Assembly: GCF_002929745.1 (NCBI RefSeq) | Contig: NZ_PJIQ01000008.1 | Span: forward strand, 159,591-223,590 | From: Arthrobacter sp. B1805 | Lineage (GTDB): Bacteria; Actinomycetota; Actinomycetes; Actinomycetales; Micrococcaceae | DNA length: 64,000 nt | Direction of reading: 5' to 3' | Shown: positions 38,657-47,614 of the stretch, piece after piece | How positions within the stretch are numbered: position 1 is the stretch's first letter | Layout of the letters: each line of letters starts with the position of its first letter | The notes under the pieces: model-generated | What the model was told of the DNA's origin: nothing | The model's database searches: none | The model's input: the letters and a program-made list of their open reading frames with translations, nothing else | Made by a program: the position numbers and the translations under genes

Positions 38657-38849
38657 TGCGGCAGGCCACCCCGGCCGGTGTCACTACCCGCGCTTCCCCG
38701 CCCTCGCCGCCGCCGCCCCTGCCGCAAGCGCCGATACGGAAGCGGCTCCGGATCGCGCGTGCTGGTGCGGCATGCAAAACTAGACCCAGCGTGCTTCGTA
38801 CCCGTGAACCCAATGCTCGGCGGATTCCGCCGGTAACCAGGAGGCAATT

Positions 38850-39398
38850 GTGACCCTTGTCCGCGTCATCGCCCGACCCTTGATCGCCAGCAGCTTCGCA
38901 CTCTCGGGCGTGGACCGGCTCCGCACTGCCGGCACCACCGCTCCCCAGCTCAAGCCCGTCCTCGCTGGTCTGACCAAGGTGGTCCCCTCGGCAGCAGCGG
39001 TCACCGGCAACGAGAAGCTCGTGGGTCAGGTGCTCGGCGCCACCCAGGTCGGAGCCGCACTCCTGCTGGGCATCGGGCGGTTCTCCCGCGTCGCGGCCCT
39101 CCTGCTCGCCGTGACGGCCACGGTCAACACCCTTGTCGACTACCGCTCGGCCGATGCCTCGACCACGGAGGGCAAGAAAGCCCGCCGCTCGCAGCTGCTC
39201 AGGAACCTCTCGCTGATCGGCGCCGTCCTGCTGGCCACCGTCGACACGAACGGCCGTCCCGGCATCGCCTGGCGCGCCGAACACCTCGCGATCGACGCCA
39301 AGAAGGGCGCTGCCGGCCTCGGCCGGGATGCCCGCAAGCAGCTTCAGAAGGCCGACCAGGCCGTGCGCAAGACCGCTGCCGACGTCGTCGGTTCATAA
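38850..39398 (+). CDS. DoxX-family membrane protein
   Basis: A 182-aa protein with about four hydrophobic helices (FALSGVDRL..., [55 protein letters not shown]) and a soluble Lys/Ala-rich C-terminal tail. DoxX proteins work in membrane redox; in mycobacteria a DoxX acts with a superoxide dismutase and a thiosulfurtransferase. Divergent placement from sigR fits a redox role, an inference. GTG with CCAGGAGG upstream. aroA follows 5 bp later. Confidence 0.82.
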   Translation: MTLVRVIARPLIASSFALSGVDRLRTAGTTAPQLKPVLAGLTKVVPSAAAVTGNEKLVGQVLGATQVGAALLLGIGRFSRVAALLLAVTATVNTLVDYRSADASTTEGKKARRSQLLRNLSLIGAVLLATVDTNGRPGIAWRAEHLAIDAKKGAAGLGRDARKQLQKADQAVRKTAADVVGS

Positions 39399-39403
39399 GT
39401 TCC

Positions 39404-40765
39404 GTGACAGCGTCATCAGGCGGGGGATCCGACCAGCACGTATGGCGGGCACCCCGCCTGACCCGTCCCGTGGATGCCGAGATCTCGGTTCCGGGCTCGA
39501 AGTCACTCACCAACCGCTACCTGGTGCTCGCCGCACTGGCCGACGGACCCTGCGTCATCCGGCGCCCACTGCACTCACGCGACTCCGCCCTCATGGTCGC
39601 TGCCCTTCGCTCCCTCGGCGCGGTGATCGACGAGGTGCCGGGCGACGGCGATTTCGGCCCGGATCTGCACGTCACTCCCCTGCCGGGCAGGATGGACGGT
39701 GGGCAGTCCCGTGCCGTGGATTGTGGACTCGCCGGCACGGTCATGCGATTCGTCCCTCCGCTGGCCGGGCTCGTGCCCGGTTCCACGAGGTTCGACGGCG
39801 ATCCGCACGCCCGGCGTCGTCCGATGGGGGGCATCGTCGAGGCGCTCCGGGGTCTCGGGCTGTCCGTCGACGACGGCGGATCCGGCTCCCTGCCGTTCAC
39901 CGTGCGCAGCGAAGGCAGCGTCCGCGGTGGGCGCCTCGTCATCGACGCCTCCGCCTCCTCGCAGTTCGTGTCCGCGCTCCTCCTCGTGGGCGCACGCTTC
40001 ACGGAGGGCCTACACCTCGAACACGTGGGCAAGCCCGTTCCCAGCCTCGACCACGTCCGCATGACCGTCGAGACACTGAGGTCACTCGGCGTATCCGTCG
40101 ACGACGCCGTGCCGGACAACTGGAGGGTCTGCCCCGGTCCCATCGCCGCATTCGACGTCGCGGTCGAGCCCGACCTCTCCAACGCGGGTCCGTTCCTGGC
40201 CGCGGCCGTGGTCACCGGCGGAACCGTCCGCGTGCGGAACTGGCCCGCGGGGACCACCCAGGTGGGCGATGACTGGCGGCGGATCCTTCCGCTGATGGGT
40301 GCCTCAGCCCGTCTCGAAGGTGACGTGCTCACCGTGACGGGCGGCGCCTCGATCTCGGGCGGGACCTTCGCGGACACCTCCGAACTCGCTCCGACGGTAG
40401 CGGCCCTCTGTGCCCTCGCGACGACGCCGTCGACCCTCACGGGAATCGCGCACCTCCGCGGGCACGAGACCGATCGGCTTGCAGCGCTCGTCGCCGAGAT
40501 CAACGGACTCGGCGGTGACGCCGAGGAGACGGTGGACGGGCTCATCATCCGGCCTGCACCCCTCCACGGTGGCCGCTTCCACACGTACGAGGACCACCGT
40601 ATGGCGACCGCCGGCGCGATCATCGGGCTCGCCGTGGAGGGCGTGGAGGTGGAGAACATCGCGACGACGGCCAAGACCATGCCTGAGTTCCCCGAGCTCT
40701 GGGCTGCCGTCACAGCCACCGCCTCCGCCACCACCGCCGTCTCCGCGCGGGAAGCTCACGCATGA
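39404..40765 (+). CDS. aroA: 5-enolpyruvylshikimate-3-phosphate synthase
   Basis: Shikimate pathway enzyme joining shikimate-3-phosphate and PEP. A 453-aa two-domain protein with [17 protein letters not shown] at the N-terminus, the [11 protein letters not shown] loop (aligned with the GNAGTAMR-type PEP loop) and a C-terminal [14 protein letters not shown]. The altered PEP loop (Leu-Ala-Gly-Thr-Val) is normal for actinobacteria. GTG start 5 nt after the DoxX-like gene; its end overlaps rsgA by 4 nt. Confidence 0.95.
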   Translation: MTASSGGGSDQHVWRAPRLTRPVDAEISVPGSKSLTNRYLVLAALADGPCVIRRPLHSRDSALMVAALRSLGAVIDEVPGDGDFGPDLHVTPLPGRMDGGQSRAVDCGLAGTVMRFVPPLAGLVPGSTRFDGDPHARRRPMGGIVEALRGLGLSVDDGGSGSLPFTVRSEGSVRGGRLVIDASASSQFVSALLLVGARFTEGLHLEHVGKPVPSLDHVRMTVETLRSLGVSVDDAVPDNWRVCPGPIAAFDVAVEPDLSNAGPFLAAAVVTGGTVRVRNWPAGTTQVGDDWRRILPLMGASARLEGDVLTVTGGASISGGTFADTSELAPTVAALCALATTPSTLTGIAHLRGHETDRLAALVAEINGLGGDAEETVDGLIIRPAPLHGGRFHTYEDHRMATAGAIIGLAVEGVEVENIATTAKTMPEFPELWAAVTATASATTAVSAREAHA

Positions 40766-41892
40766 GCGAGGCCGGCAACCGCCGCGGATCCCGGTCCTGG
40801 GACGAGTCCGACATCAGGATTCGGCCCAACAAGAAGGGATCCCGCCCCCGGACCAAGAACCGTCCGGCGTACGACGACGCCGTGACCGGACGCGTGGTCA
40901 CCGTGGACCGCGGCCGGTACACCACCGTCGTCGACGAGGACACACCGGACGAGCGGATCGTGATCGCAGCCCGTGCGCGCGAACTGCGCCGGAACGCCGT
41001 CGTCGCAGGTGATCTCGTGGCACTGGTGGGCGACCTGTCCGGCGGTGCCGACTCACTCGCTCGGCTCGTGCGCATCGAGGAGCGCCGCACCGTCCTGCGG
41101 CGCAGCGCCGACGACACCGATCCGGTCGAGCGGGTGGTTGTCGCCAACGCCGACCAGCTCGTGATCGTCGTCGCCGCGGCCAATCCCGAACCGAGGACGG
41201 GCTTCATCGACAGGGCGCTCGTGGCGGCCTACGACGCCGGGATCGAACCGCTGCTGTGCATCACGAAGGCGGACCTGCGGGATCCCGCCGCCCTTCTCGC
41301 CAACTACGAGCACCTCGACCTGCGCGTGATCATCAGCAGGACGGACGAGGCCGTGGGCATCGAGGCGAGGTCCGACGACGGCGAATCAGCCCGCCTGGCA
41401 CACGGGGCCGTCGACGCACTGCGGGACGAACTCGACGGCCAGGTGAGCGTGCTGCTCGGGCATTCCGGGGTGGGCAAGTCGACCATGGTCAACGCGCTGA
41501 CCGGCAGTACCCGGGCCACCGGCGGAGTGAATGCGGTGACGGGCAGGGGCCGCCACACGTCCTCGTCCGCGCTCGCCCTCAAGGCTGCGGACGCTTCGCC
41601 GGGCACCTGGATCATCGACACACCGGGCATCCGGTCCTTCGGCCTCGCTCACGTGGACGCGGACCGCATCCTCAAGGCATTTCCCGACCTGGAACCGGGG
41701 ACGCAGCGCTGCGAGCGCGGGTGCCGCCATGATGACGTCGCCGTCGACTGCGGACTGGACAGCTTCGTGGCGGAAGGCCTGGCCGGCGAGTCCGGCCCGG
41801 TACGCCTGGCCTCCCTGAGGCGCCTGCTCGGCGCGGGCATCGCCGACGCCCGCGGCAGCAGCCATGATGCGAAGGAACTCGGTCAGCAGTAG
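40762..41892 (+). CDS. rsgA: Ribosome small-subunit GTPase RsgA
   Basis: A 376-aa circularly permuted GTPase (G4-G5-G1-G2-G3 order). It has an OB-fold (about 40-115), ITKADL as G4, GHSGVGKST as G1, DTPGIRSFG as G3, and a zinc-binding C-terminal Cys/His set ([14 protein letters not shown]). It helps late 30S assembly and checks the decoding site. An extra basic N-terminal tail ([17 protein letters not shown]) is typical for actinobacteria. The ATG overlaps the aroA stop. Confidence 0.95.
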   Translation: MSEAGNRRGSRSWDESDIRIRPNKKGSRPRTKNRPAYDDAVTGRVVTVDRGRYTTVVDEDTPDERIVIAARARELRRNAVVAGDLVALVGDLSGGADSLARLVRIEERRTVLRRSADDTDPVERVVVANADQLVIVVAAANPEPRTGFIDRALVAAYDAGIEPLLCITKADLRDPAALLANYEHLDLRVIISRTDEAVGIEARSDDGESARLAHGAVDALRDELDGQVSVLLGHSGVGKSTMVNALTGSTRATGGVNAVTGRGRHTSSSALALKAADASPGTWIIDTPGIRSFGLAHVDADRILKAFPDLEPGTQRCERGCRHDDVAVDCGLDSFVAEGLAGESGPVRLASLRRLLGAGIADARGSSHDAKELGQQ

Positions 41893-41941
41893 GCGGAGCA
41901 GCTGGTGGAGCAGCAGGTGGTCGGGGCTGGCCCCGGAACAC

Positions 41942-41950
41942 TGCTAGACT
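41942..41950 (+). promoter_or_regulatory. Extended -10 of the csp gene
   Basis: TGCTAGACT (TGnTAnnnT). Transcription would start near 41957, giving a leader of about 135 nt, like the long leaders of cold-shock mRNAs. Confidence 0.45.
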
Positions 41951-42091
41951 GGGGGCTGTTGTTGTTTGCGCATTAAATTTCAAGCCTTGACCCTCCACCT
42001 GGAGTTCGACAGCTTTTGACGATAAGCGAGTAACGAACACCACGATGAGCACCCGAACGTCGGGAGGCTCTCCCAGGTAAGGAAATACACC

Positions 42092-42295
42092 ATGGCTTCA
42101 GGCACAGTGAAATGGTTCAACGCCGAAAAGGGCTTCGGCTTCATCGCTCCCGACGACGGAGGCGCTGACGTCTTCGCTCACTTCTCGGCGATCAACTCGA
42201 ACGGCTACCGTTCCCTCGAAGAGAACCAGAAGGTCAACTTCGAGACCACCCAGGGTCCCAAGGGCCCCCAGGCCGAGAACATCACCGTTCTCTAA
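42092..42295 (+). CDS. cspA: Cold-shock protein, CspA family
   Basis: A 67-aa single OB-fold with both RNA-binding motifs: KGFGFIAP and DVFAHFSAI. It binds single-stranded RNA/DNA and melts mRNA structure; in this lineage similar proteins are often constitutive. ATG behind GGTAAGGAAATACACC. A long leader precedes it and a strong terminator follows. Confidence 0.96.
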   Translation: MASGTVKWFNAEKGFGFIAPDDGGADVFAHFSAINSNGYRSLEENQKVNFETTQGPKGPQAENITVL

Positions 42296-42326
42296 TACCT
42301 CTCCTGCCGCTCTGCGGCATGGTCAG

Positions 42327-42366
42327 GAAGCCACCGCTCGGCGCATGCCGGCGGTGGCTTTCTGCT
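42327..42366 (+). terminator. Terminator of cspA
   Basis: The 9-bp stem AAGCCACCG (42328-42336) pairs with CGGTGGCTT (42352-42360) and is followed by TCTGCTGTTG. Confidence 0.7.
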
Positions 42367-42414
42367 GTTGCGGGGCTTTCCGCGCCCCGGCGCGGGAAGG
42401 GTCTTCCGAGACGA

Positions 42415-42420
42415 TAGGTT
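42415..42420 (+). promoter_or_regulatory. Candidate -10 of leaderless hisN
   Basis: TAGGTT with a 7-nt gap to the ATG at 42428; no Shine-Dalgarno sequence. Confidence 0.4.
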
Positions 42421-42427
42421 GAGTCGT

Positions 42428-43237
42428 ATGAGTTTCACGCAGGGTTACAACGACGACCTCCGACTCGCCCACATCATGGCCGACTCGGTCGATGACCAGA
42501 CGATGTCCCGCTTCAAGGCCCTCGACCTCCGCGTCGAGACCAAACCCGACTTCACCCCCGTCACCGATGCCGACAAGGGTGCCGAGGAGGCGATCCGCGG
42601 ACAGTTGTCCCGGGCCCGTCCGCGGGACGCGGTGCTGGGCGAGGAGTTCGGCAGCACGGGCTCGGGAACCCGCAGGTGGGTTATCGATCCGATCGACGGC
42701 ACCAAGAACTTCGTGCGCGGCGTACCGGTCTGGGCGACGCTGATCTCCCTGATCGACAACGGCAAACCCGTGGTCGGCGTCGTGAGCGCGCCCGCTCTGG
42801 GTAAGCGCTGGTGGGCGGCCGACGGAACGGGCGCCTATACGGGCAAGTCGCTCGCGGCAGCCCAGCGCCTCCGGGTCTCCAACGTCTCACGTCTGGAGGA
42901 CGCCTCGCTGTCCTACTCGAGTCTGTCCGGCTGGCGGGAGCGCGGCGCGTTGGACGAGTTCGTCGATTTGACCGACCGCGTGTGGCGAACCCGGGCGTAC
43001 GGCGATTTCTGGTCCTACTGCCTCGTGGCGGAGGGCGCCGTCGACATCGCCTGTGAACCGGAACTGAACCTGTACGACATGGCGGCGCTCGTTCCGATCG
43101 TGACCGAGGCCGGTGGTCGCTTCACATCGCTCGACGGCGAGGAAGGGCCCTTCGGCGGCAATGCCCTCGCGACCAACGGCACGCTGCACAGCGACGTGCT
43201 CCGCACGCTCAATCCCGATGTGGATGACCTGTTCTAG
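42428..43237 (+). CDS. hisN: Histidinol-phosphatase, inositol-monophosphatase family
   Basis: A 269-aa Mg2+-dependent phosphatase with GEEFG and [14 protein letters not shown] metal-binding motifs and [14 protein letters not shown] at the C-terminus. The actinobacterial HisN type removes phosphate from histidinol phosphate; a general inositol phosphatase is the alternative. The ATG at 42428 is used because [18 protein letters not shown] is the family start and a TAGGTT box lies 7 nt before it. Confidence 0.88.
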   Translation: MSFTQGYNDDLRLAHIMADSVDDQTMSRFKALDLRVETKPDFTPVTDADKGAEEAIRGQLSRARPRDAVLGEEFGSTGSGTRRWVIDPIDGTKNFVRGVPVWATLISLIDNGKPVVGVVSAPALGKRWWAADGTGAYTGKSLAAAQRLRVSNVSRLEDASLSYSSLSGWRERGALDEFVDLTDRVWRTRAYGDFWSYCLVAEGAVDIACEPELNLYDMAALVPIVTEAGGRFTSLDGEEGPFGGNALATNGTLHSDVLRTLNPDVDDLF

Positions 43238-43273
43238 GCGCGGCCCCGACGCGGCACCCCGGGGCGTAGCACG

Positions 43274-44029
43274 GTGAGCCGCGGTCCGCGTCTCGATGAG
43301 GAGCGACGCCGGCACATGGCGAGCGCCTACCTCTCCGGGGCGGGCCGCTACGACCGTGTCCGTCCGGGGTACCCGGCAGCAGTGGCGGACTGGATCATCC
43401 CCGGACACGCGCGTCGGGTCGCCGATATCGGTGCGGGGACAGGACTGTTCACCTCCCTGCTCACCGGACGTGGGCTCGAGGTGACGGCCGTGGACCCGTC
43501 CGAGGACATGCTGACCGTCCTCACGGCACGGTTGCCGCAGGTTCCCGTCCTGCTGGGCACGGCGGAGCATTCCCTGCTGCCGACGGCATCGATGGACCTC
43601 CTCACACTCGCGCAGACCTGGCACTGGTGCGACCACCCCGCAGCACTGCGCGAAGCAGGCCGTGTGCTCCAACCGGGAGGGCGCATCGCGCTCGTCTGGA
43701 ACCAGCTCGACGTCTCGCTTCCCTGGGTCCACAGGCTCTCCCGCATCATGCACGCCGGGGACGTCTTCTCGCCGGCGTACCGGCCGGACTTCGGTGGGGC
43801 CTTCGGTCCGGCGGAGGAGATGCTCGTGCACTGGACCCAGGAACTCGCCGTCGCCGACGTCGTCGACCTCGCGCGCTCCCGCAGCTACTACCAGCGCGCG
43901 TCGGCGCCGCTGCGGGAGCGCGTCGACTCGAACCTGCTCTGGTACCTCACGGAGTACCTTGCGTTCAGCGGCGACGCTGTGATCCGTATCCCGTACTACA
44001 CCCATGCATGGAGAGCATCCCTACGCTAG
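43274..44029 (+). CDS. Class I SAM-dependent methyltransferase
   Basis: A 251-aa methyltransferase: motif I VADIGAGTGLFT near residue 48, an acidic loop TAVDPSEDML, and a post-motif LAQTWHWCDHPAALREAGRVLQPGG typical of the methyltransferase-11/UbiE-like group. The substrate cannot be told. GTG start; a TAGCAC sequence is upstream, with no good Shine-Dalgarno sequence. It ends 31 bp before the manganese operon. Confidence 0.85.
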   Translation: MSRGPRLDEERRRHMASAYLSGAGRYDRVRPGYPAAVADWIIPGHARRVADIGAGTGLFTSLLTGRGLEVTAVDPSEDMLTVLTARLPQVPVLLGTAEHSLLPTASMDLLTLAQTWHWCDHPAALREAGRVLQPGGRIALVWNQLDVSLPWVHRLSRIMHAGDVFSPAYRPDFGGAFGPAEEMLVHWTQELAVADVVDLARSRSYYQRASAPLRERVDSNLLWYLTEYLAFSGDAVIRIPYYTHAWRASLR

Positions 44030-44034
44030 ATTTC

Positions 44035-44065
44035 GCCATGCCTAAACGCTACTTTTAGGTATGCC
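44035..44065 (+). promoter_or_regulatory. Inverted repeat overlapping the mntA start, probable MntR operator
   Basis: GCCATGCCTAAA (44035-44046) and TTTAGGTATGCC (44054-44065) pair at 10 of 12 positions around a 7-nt spacer. The half-site TTTAGG-TATGCC resembles DtxR/MntR boxes. The right arm contains the ATG of mntA (44061), and TACTTT (44050-44055) could be the -10 of a leaderless transcript. Confidence 0.5.
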
Positions 44066-44987
44066 TCAAAAATCGAGTGCCCTGCGGCTGGTCGCCGGCT
44101 GCTGCACCGCCGCGGCGTTGCTCCTGACCGGCTGCGCCCCGGGTCCCGAGGCGCAGGCATCGCCCGCCTCCGCCGACTCCCGGCCCCTGGTACTCACCAC
44201 GTTCTCGGTGCTCGCGGACCTCGCGGACACCGTGGGCGGTGGGCACGTGCGCGTGGAGTCGATCACCAAGGTCGGGGCTGAGATCCATGGGTACGAACCG
44301 ACGCCCTCCGATCTCGTCCGGGCCCAGGACGCCGACCTCATCCTCGACAACGGACTCGGCCTCGAGCGGTGGTTCGAGCGCTTCCTGCAGTCCGTCGACG
44401 CGCCGCATGCTGTCCTGTCGGAGGGCGTTGAACCGGTCGACATCCGCTCGGGCGACTACTCCGGTCTCGCGAATCCGCATGCCTGGATGTCTCCGCTCGC
44501 GGCGCAGACCTACGTGGACAACGCCGTCCGTGCCCTCACCGAGCTCGCCCCCGAGCACGCCGCCGAGTTCGAAGCGAACGGTCAGCACCTGAAGAACCAG
44601 CTCGGCGAGCTCCTCGACGGGTTCCGCGCGGACCTCGCCCACGTCGACGGCGCGGCGCTCGTGACCTGCGAGGGAGCTTTCTCCTACCTCGCCCGGGACG
44701 CCGGACTGGACGAGGCATTCATCTGGCCGGTCAACGCGGACGCCGAGGGAACGCCACGCCAGATCCGGGAGGTCATCGGTTTCGTGGAGGAGAACGGGGT
44801 GCCCACGGTCTTCTGTGAATCGACGGTCAACCCCTCGGCGCAGGAGCAGGTGGCCCTCGCTACCGGTGCGGAGCTGGGCGGCATGCTCTACGTGGATTCC
44901 CTGTCCGAGGCGGACGGCCCGGTCCCGACCTTCCTCGACCTGATCCGCCATGACCTCAGGACCATCACGGAAGGACTCGCGCGATGA
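44061..44987 (+). CDS. mntA: Manganese-type ABC transporter substrate-binding lipoprotein
   Basis: A 308-aa cluster-9 binding lipoprotein: lipobox LTGC with C25. Candidate ligands in order are His (EIHGYEP), His (NPHAWMS), Glu (CEGAFSYL) and Asp (YVDSLSE). This His-His-Glu-Asp set is the Mn2+-type site of PsaA/MntC proteins, unlike znuA in the same window, and there is no histidine-rich loop. The ATG has no leader. Its end overlaps the ATPase gene (ATGA). Confidence 0.88.
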   Translation: MPQKSSALRLVAGCCTAAALLLTGCAPGPEAQASPASADSRPLVLTTFSVLADLADTVGGGHVRVESITKVGAEIHGYEPTPSDLVRAQDADLILDNGLGLERWFERFLQSVDAPHAVLSEGVEPVDIRSGDYSGLANPHAWMSPLAAQTYVDNAVRALTELAPEHAAEFEANGQHLKNQLGELLDGFRADLAHVDGAALVTCEGAFSYLARDAGLDEAFIWPVNADAEGTPRQIREVIGFVEENGVPTVFCESTVNPSAQEQVALATGAELGGMLYVDSLSEADGPVPTFLDLIRHDLRTITEGLAR

Positions 44988-45796
44988 CCACCGTCCACCC
45001 GGCAGAAACAGCGGACGCGCCGACGACGTCGCCCGTCCTCGCAGTGCGGGGCCTCAGCGTCCGCTACAACGACGTCCAGGCTCTCGACGACGTGACGCTG
45101 AGCCTCGACGCCGGCCGGATCTGTGGTCTCATCGGCGTCAACGGATCGGGCAAGTCGACTCTGTTCACCTCGCTCATGGGGCTCCTTGTTCCCCAGCACG
45201 GCACCGTGGAGCTCTTCGGCATGCCCACGGCGGGCGCCCGGAAGCAGGGGCTGGTGGCATACATGCCGCAGGCCGAGGGGGTCGACTGGACGTTCCCGGT
45301 GTCCGTGGTCGACGTCGTCGCCATGGGCCTCTACGGCCGCCTGGGTTCCGCCCGCCGTCTCCGTGCGGCCGATCGCGCCGCGGTCGACGAGGCCCTCGAG
45401 CGGGTGGGGCTGGCGGACCTCAGGAGGCGCCAGATCGGCCAGTTGTCGGGCGGACAGCGCAAGCGCGTGTTCATCGCCCGAAGCATCGCCCAGGACGCGC
45501 GGTTGCTCCTGCTCGACGAGCCGTTCGCAGGGGTCGACCGCGCCAGCCAGACAACGATGACGCACTTGCTGAAGGCGCTGCGCGACGAGGGACGCTCCGT
45601 CCTGATGTCGACACACGATCTCGCGGGCGTGCCGGAACTGTGCGATGAGGCGGTCCTCCTGCACCGGCGGGTCCTGGCACAGGGCGTTCCGTCGGAGGTC
45701 CTGACGCAGGGAAATCTCGCCCTCGCCTTCGGGCCGGCAGCATCCGATGATTCCCCGCCAGCTTCCTCATCCACTACCCCGGAAGGGAATTCCTGA
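44984..45796 (+). CDS. mntB: Manganese ABC transporter ATP-binding protein
   Basis: A 270-aa ABC ATPase: Walker A GVNGSGKST, signature LSGGQRKRV, Walker B LLLLDEP, and switch His in STHDLAG. Coupled to the binding protein by a 4-nt overlap; the permease starts 1 nt after its stop. The C-terminal Ser/Pro/Thr-rich tail has no domain. Confidence 0.92.
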   Translation: MTTVHPAETADAPTTSPVLAVRGLSVRYNDVQALDDVTLSLDAGRICGLIGVNGSGKSTLFTSLMGLLVPQHGTVELFGMPTAGARKQGLVAYMPQAEGVDWTFPVSVVDVVAMGLYGRLGSARRLRAADRAAVDEALERVGLADLRRRQIGQLSGGQRKRVFIARSIAQDARLLLLDEPFAGVDRASQTTMTHLLKALRDEGRSVLMSTHDLAGVPELCDEAVLLHRRVLAQGVPSEVLTQGNLALAFGPAASDDSPPASSSTTPEGNS

Positions 45797-45797
45797 G

Positions 45798-46760
45798 ATG
45801 GACATCGTCGCCTTCGTCCTCGAACCCCTCCAGTACGGCTTCCTGACCCGGGCCCTCGCCGTCACGGTCGCAGCGGCCGTCGTCGCCGCCGTCCTCTCCT
45901 GCTGGCTCATCCTGATGGGGTGGTCGCTCATGGGTGACGCCGTGTCCCATGCCGTCCTGCCCGGCGTCGCGCTCTCCTACATCATCGGCATTCCCTTCTC
46001 GATCGGGGCCTTCGTCTTCGGCGCCGCCGCCGTGGCGCTGATCGGGATCGTCCGGTCGACGACGAAGCTGAAGGCGGACACTGTGATCGGCGTGGTCTTC
46101 ACCGCACTGTTCGCCGCGGGACTCGCCATCGTCTCCGCCACGCCCTCCCAAATCGACCTGATGCACATCCTGTTCGGCAACGTGCTCGGCGTCTCCGCCG
46201 CCGAGGTCTGGCAGGTGCTCGTCCTCGGGGCCCTGACGCTCGCCATCCTGCTGTTCAAACGGCGCGACCTGACCCTCCTGGCGTTCGACCGCACCCACGC
46301 CCACGTCATCGGTCTGAACACCCGGCTGCTGTCGGCGCTGCTGCTCGGCCTGCTCGCGCTCACCGTCGTCGTCGGACTCCAGGCCGTCGGGATCATCCTG
46401 GTCGTGGCCATGCTCATCACCCCCGGGGCGACGGCGTTCCTGCTGTCCCGCAGTTTCGACCGGATGCTCGTGATCGCCGTCGTACTCACCGTCGCGGCGT
46501 CGATCACCGGCATCTATGCCAGCTACTACCTGGACATCTCGACAGGGGCCGCCGTCGTGCTGTGCCAGGCGCTCGTGTTCACCGTCGTCTACCTCGTGGC
46601 ACGGCCGGACGGGGTGGTGTGGCAGGCGCTACGGCGTGTGCGGTCCCGAACCGGCGCCGGGTCCGGAACCGACCGTCCCACCGCTGGAAGCACGGCCACG
46701 CAGGCGGCACCGGCGGCGATGCCACGGTCCCCCGGCGCCGCGGCGCGCGGGGACGCGTGA
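45798..46760 (+). CDS. mntC: Manganese ABC transporter permease
   Basis: A 320-aa ABC-3 permease with about eight helices (WLILMGWSLMGDAVSHAVLPG, AVGIILVVAMLITPGATA). The start is ATG 45798 (MDIVAFVLEPLQYGF). A C-terminal Arg/Gly/Ala/Pro-rich tail of about 45 residues follows the last helix. The stop TGA shares a base with the ATG of the regulator gene. Confidence 0.92.
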   Translation: MDIVAFVLEPLQYGFLTRALAVTVAAAVVAAVLSCWLILMGWSLMGDAVSHAVLPGVALSYIIGIPFSIGAFVFGAAAVALIGIVRSTTKLKADTVIGVVFTALFAAGLAIVSATPSQIDLMHILFGNVLGVSAAEVWQVLVLGALTLAILLFKRRDLTLLAFDRTHAHVIGLNTRLLSALLLGLLALTVVVGLQAVGIILVVAMLITPGATAFLLSRSFDRMLVIAVVLTVAASITGIYASYYLDISTGAAVVLCQALVFTVVYLVARPDGVVWQALRRVRSRTGAGSGTDRPTAGSTATQAAPAAMPRSPGAAARGDA

Positions 46761-47494
46761 TGGCGGGCAGGCGGGGCGCAGTCCTCAGCATCGAGTCGAC
46801 AAGCGTGCAGGACTACGTCAAGGCCATCTACTCCTTCACCGAGTGGCAGGGCGATGCCATGACCGCGACGCATCTGGCTGCGCGCCTCTCGGTCGCCAAC
46901 TCCTCCGTCACCGGGATGGTCGCGAAGCTGGTCGACCTGGGGCTGGCCCACCACCGCAAGTACGGCCCCATCAGCCTCACGTCCTCCGGTGAGGCCCTCG
47001 CCCTCGCCATGGTGCGCAGGCACCGGCTCCTCGAGACGTTCCTCGTCACCGAGCTCGGCTACAGCTGGGACGAGGTGCACGACGAGGCCGAGCTGCTCGA
47101 GCACACCGTCTCGGATGCCTTCATCGAACGGCTCGATGCAAAGCTCGGCCGCCCGAGACGCGATCCACACGGCGATCCCATCCCCGCTGCGGATGGCACC
47201 GTCCACTACCCGCCCGCGCACCGCCTCGACGACCTCGATGACGGGCACTTGGGCCGACTGGTGCGCGTGAGCGACGACGACCCGGACGTCCTGCGTTTCC
47301 TCGACCGCAACGGGATCTCGCTCGACGACGACCTGCTGCTCGCCGGGCGGGAGGTCGGTGTGCGGCTTCGCCTGCGCCTCGGTGCGGAGGCCTCCGCGCC
47401 GCACCTCGCCGTCGACACGGCCCTCGCGCGTGCCCTGTGGATCGAGAGCACGGCCTCCCACGAGGGTTGCACGATCACCAGCGGCACCCGTTGA
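46760..47494 (+). CDS. mntR: DtxR-family metalloregulator, probably MntR
   Basis: A 244-aa regulator: winged helix (about 1-75, VQDYVKAIYSFTEW and MTATHLAARLSVANSSVTGMV), metal-binding dimer domain (about 76-155, VRRHRLLETFLVTELGYSWDEVHDEAELLEH) and a FeoA/SH3-like C-terminus. As the last gene of a manganese-type operon with an operator-like repeat at its front, it most likely represses the operon when Mn2+ is bound. A role as the iron regulator IdeR/DtxR is the alternative. Confidence 0.87.
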   Translation: MAGRRGAVLSIESTSVQDYVKAIYSFTEWQGDAMTATHLAARLSVANSSVTGMVAKLVDLGLAHHRKYGPISLTSSGEALALAMVRRHRLLETFLVTELGYSWDEVHDEAELLEHTVSDAFIERLDAKLGRPRRDPHGDPIPAADGTVHYPPAHRLDDLDDGHLGRLVRVSDDDPDVLRFLDRNGISLDDDLLLAGREVGVRLRLRLGAEASAPHLAVDTALARALWIESTASHEGCTITSGTR

Positions 47495-47564
47495 CGCGCC
47501 GGGACACCGCTTCGGGCGCCCGGGGACGCCACGGGGTGTGCATAATTTCTGCGCGGGTGGCTCT

Positions 47565-47570
47565 TAGACT
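47565..47570 (+). promoter_or_regulatory. Candidate -10 upstream of the GCS2-type ligase
   Basis: TAGACT 7 nt before an ATG at 47578 that opens an 8-codon frame. Confidence 0.35.
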
Positions 47571-47577
47571 GGTTCGG

Positions 47578-47601
47578 ATGCCTGCACGCCCCTCCTTCTG
47601 A
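47578..47601 (+). CDS. Possible 7-residue leader peptide (MPARPSF)
   Basis: ATG at the predicted transcription start, seven codons and TGA, ending 13 nt before the GCS2-type gene, which has its own GGAG. It may be translated leaderless and couple initiation, but there is no codon bias or known homologue to prove it. Confidence 0.25.
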   Translation: MPARPSF

Positions 47602-47614
47602 ACGGAGTTCCCCG

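Larger units (their letters stand above)
38473..38849. other. Divergent intergenic region between sigR and the DoxX-like gene
   Basis: 377 bp holding, from left to right, the SigR extension frame, its Shine-Dalgarno sequence, the SigR promoter (38631-38656), and the leader of the DoxX-like gene with AGGAGG near 38840. I see no gene on the right half. Confidence 0.5.
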
